The position numbers were made by a program, and so were the translations under genes. 64,000 nucleotides of DNA from JAMLHH01 sp964653095 (GTDB taxonomy: Bacteria > Bacteroidota > Bacteroidia > Chitinophagales > JADIYW01): contig CAZZEH010000001.1 of the NCBI GenBank assembly GCA_964653095.1, positions 62,001 through 126,000 on the forward strand, read 5' to 3'. The first letter of the stretch is position 1; every line of letters starts with the position of its first letter. Of the stretch, positions 63,821 through 64,000 are shown one piece after another. Below the pieces are notes generated by a model, which saw nothing but the letters and a program-made list of their open reading frames with translations, searched no databases and had not been told where the DNA came from.

Positions 63821-64000
63821 GAAACTGTTCACAACAGCAGTCTATGATTAACGGTCGTCAGTCCAATTGTGAATTGCTATCATCCCGATAATTATCGCGG
63901 ACTTTTTAAATTTGAGATTATTCGCAACCCTATCGCAGGTAAGGTAACTGTCAATCTAGTTGTGAATTGCTATCATCCCGATAATTATCGCGGACTTTTT
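63821..64000 (+). CRISPR. Start of a CRISPR array (type II-C-like, ~63-nt repeat, 30-nt spacers), cut by window end
   Basis: A 41-nt block (63867-63907) recurs exactly at 63960-64000, period 93, and is cut by the window edge. In the first copy the repeat seems to run 63866-63928: its ends, (A/G)TTGTGAATTG and ...TTATTCGCAAC, are inverted. That leaves a 30-nt spacer (63929-63958). A degenerate repeat tail (GAAACTGTTCACAAC, 63821-63835, 11 of 15 shared with the repeat end, all differences transitions) sits exactly 30 nt before the first copy, giving a second spacer (63836-63865). Type II-C repeats of this phylum begin GTTGTGnnTTGCTTTC and contain TAnnTTTG; both are present here (GTTGTGAATTGCTATC; TAAATTTG 63907-63914). 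No cas genes are in view. Confidence 0.75.

Noticed and set aside
63821..63835. The TTCACAAC-containing segment as a tracrRNA anti-repeat
   Set aside because: Only the last 8 nt would pair with the repeat start, and the usual stem-loop after an anti-repeat is not seen. Its exact 30-nt distance to the next repeat and 11/15 match fit a degenerate repeat end better.

Overview
The window looks like a chromosomal stretch of a Bacteroidota bacterium, probably of the Chitinophagales/Saprospirales type. This rests on Bacteroidota-style promoters (-7 TAnnTTTG, for example at 63495-63502), little use of Shine-Dalgarno sequences, a BshA bacillithiol gene, an N-acyl-ornithine carbamoyltransferase in the arginine pathway, a GxxExxY gene, a DUF5522 gene and a low G+C look. 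No 16S rRNA gene is present, so placement below phylum is a guess.

Layout. 1-7600: end of a phosphatase-superfamily gene, a three-copy hairpin repeat, an MsbA-type exporter, rbfA, a LolC/E-type permease, a DMT transporter and three poorly characterised genes. 7751-18588 is a defence island, all on the minus strand: a tripartite hipB-hipS-hipT toxin-antitoxin set, then a type I restriction-modification operon (hsdM, DUF1016/YhcG nuclease, hsdS, GxxExxY, rhuM, hsdR). 18973-24075 is accessory: an SGNH hydrolase-like membrane protein, a two-gene operon of an unknown 571-aa protein and a twitch/radical SAM protein, and a PIN-toxin/antitoxin pair. 24196-34212 holds an epimerase, a cytochrome b-like membrane protein, a fused nuclease-helicase, a C-terminal processing protease and two flavoenzymes. 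34352-36650 is a small accessory block (HTH regulator, lipoprotein, WG-repeat protein).

36792-63303 is mostly housekeeping: arginine synthesis, an ECF sigma/glycosyltransferase/D15 cluster, tgt, LptF/G, comB, mnmA, a polyprenyl sugar transferase, a second exporter, small oxidoreductases, an MltF-type transglycosylase, sod, the proteostasis cluster tig-clpP-clpX, tRNA-Leu(UAG), purB, dgt, bshA and an Old Yellow Enzyme.

The right edge (63821-64000) enters what I read as the first units of a type II-C-like CRISPR array. One unit and the start of the next are visible. The repeat looks about 63 nt long (usual length about 47) with 30-nt spacers and an extra palindrome in its middle. No cas gene is in the window.

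Points that seem most worth following: the long CRISPR repeat; the GxxExxY gene bounded by inverted repeats inside the hsd operon; an HsdS whose two halves are about two-thirds identical; the unknown protein/radical SAM operon; the split HipA; and covarying hairpins in the 531-1005 repeats.
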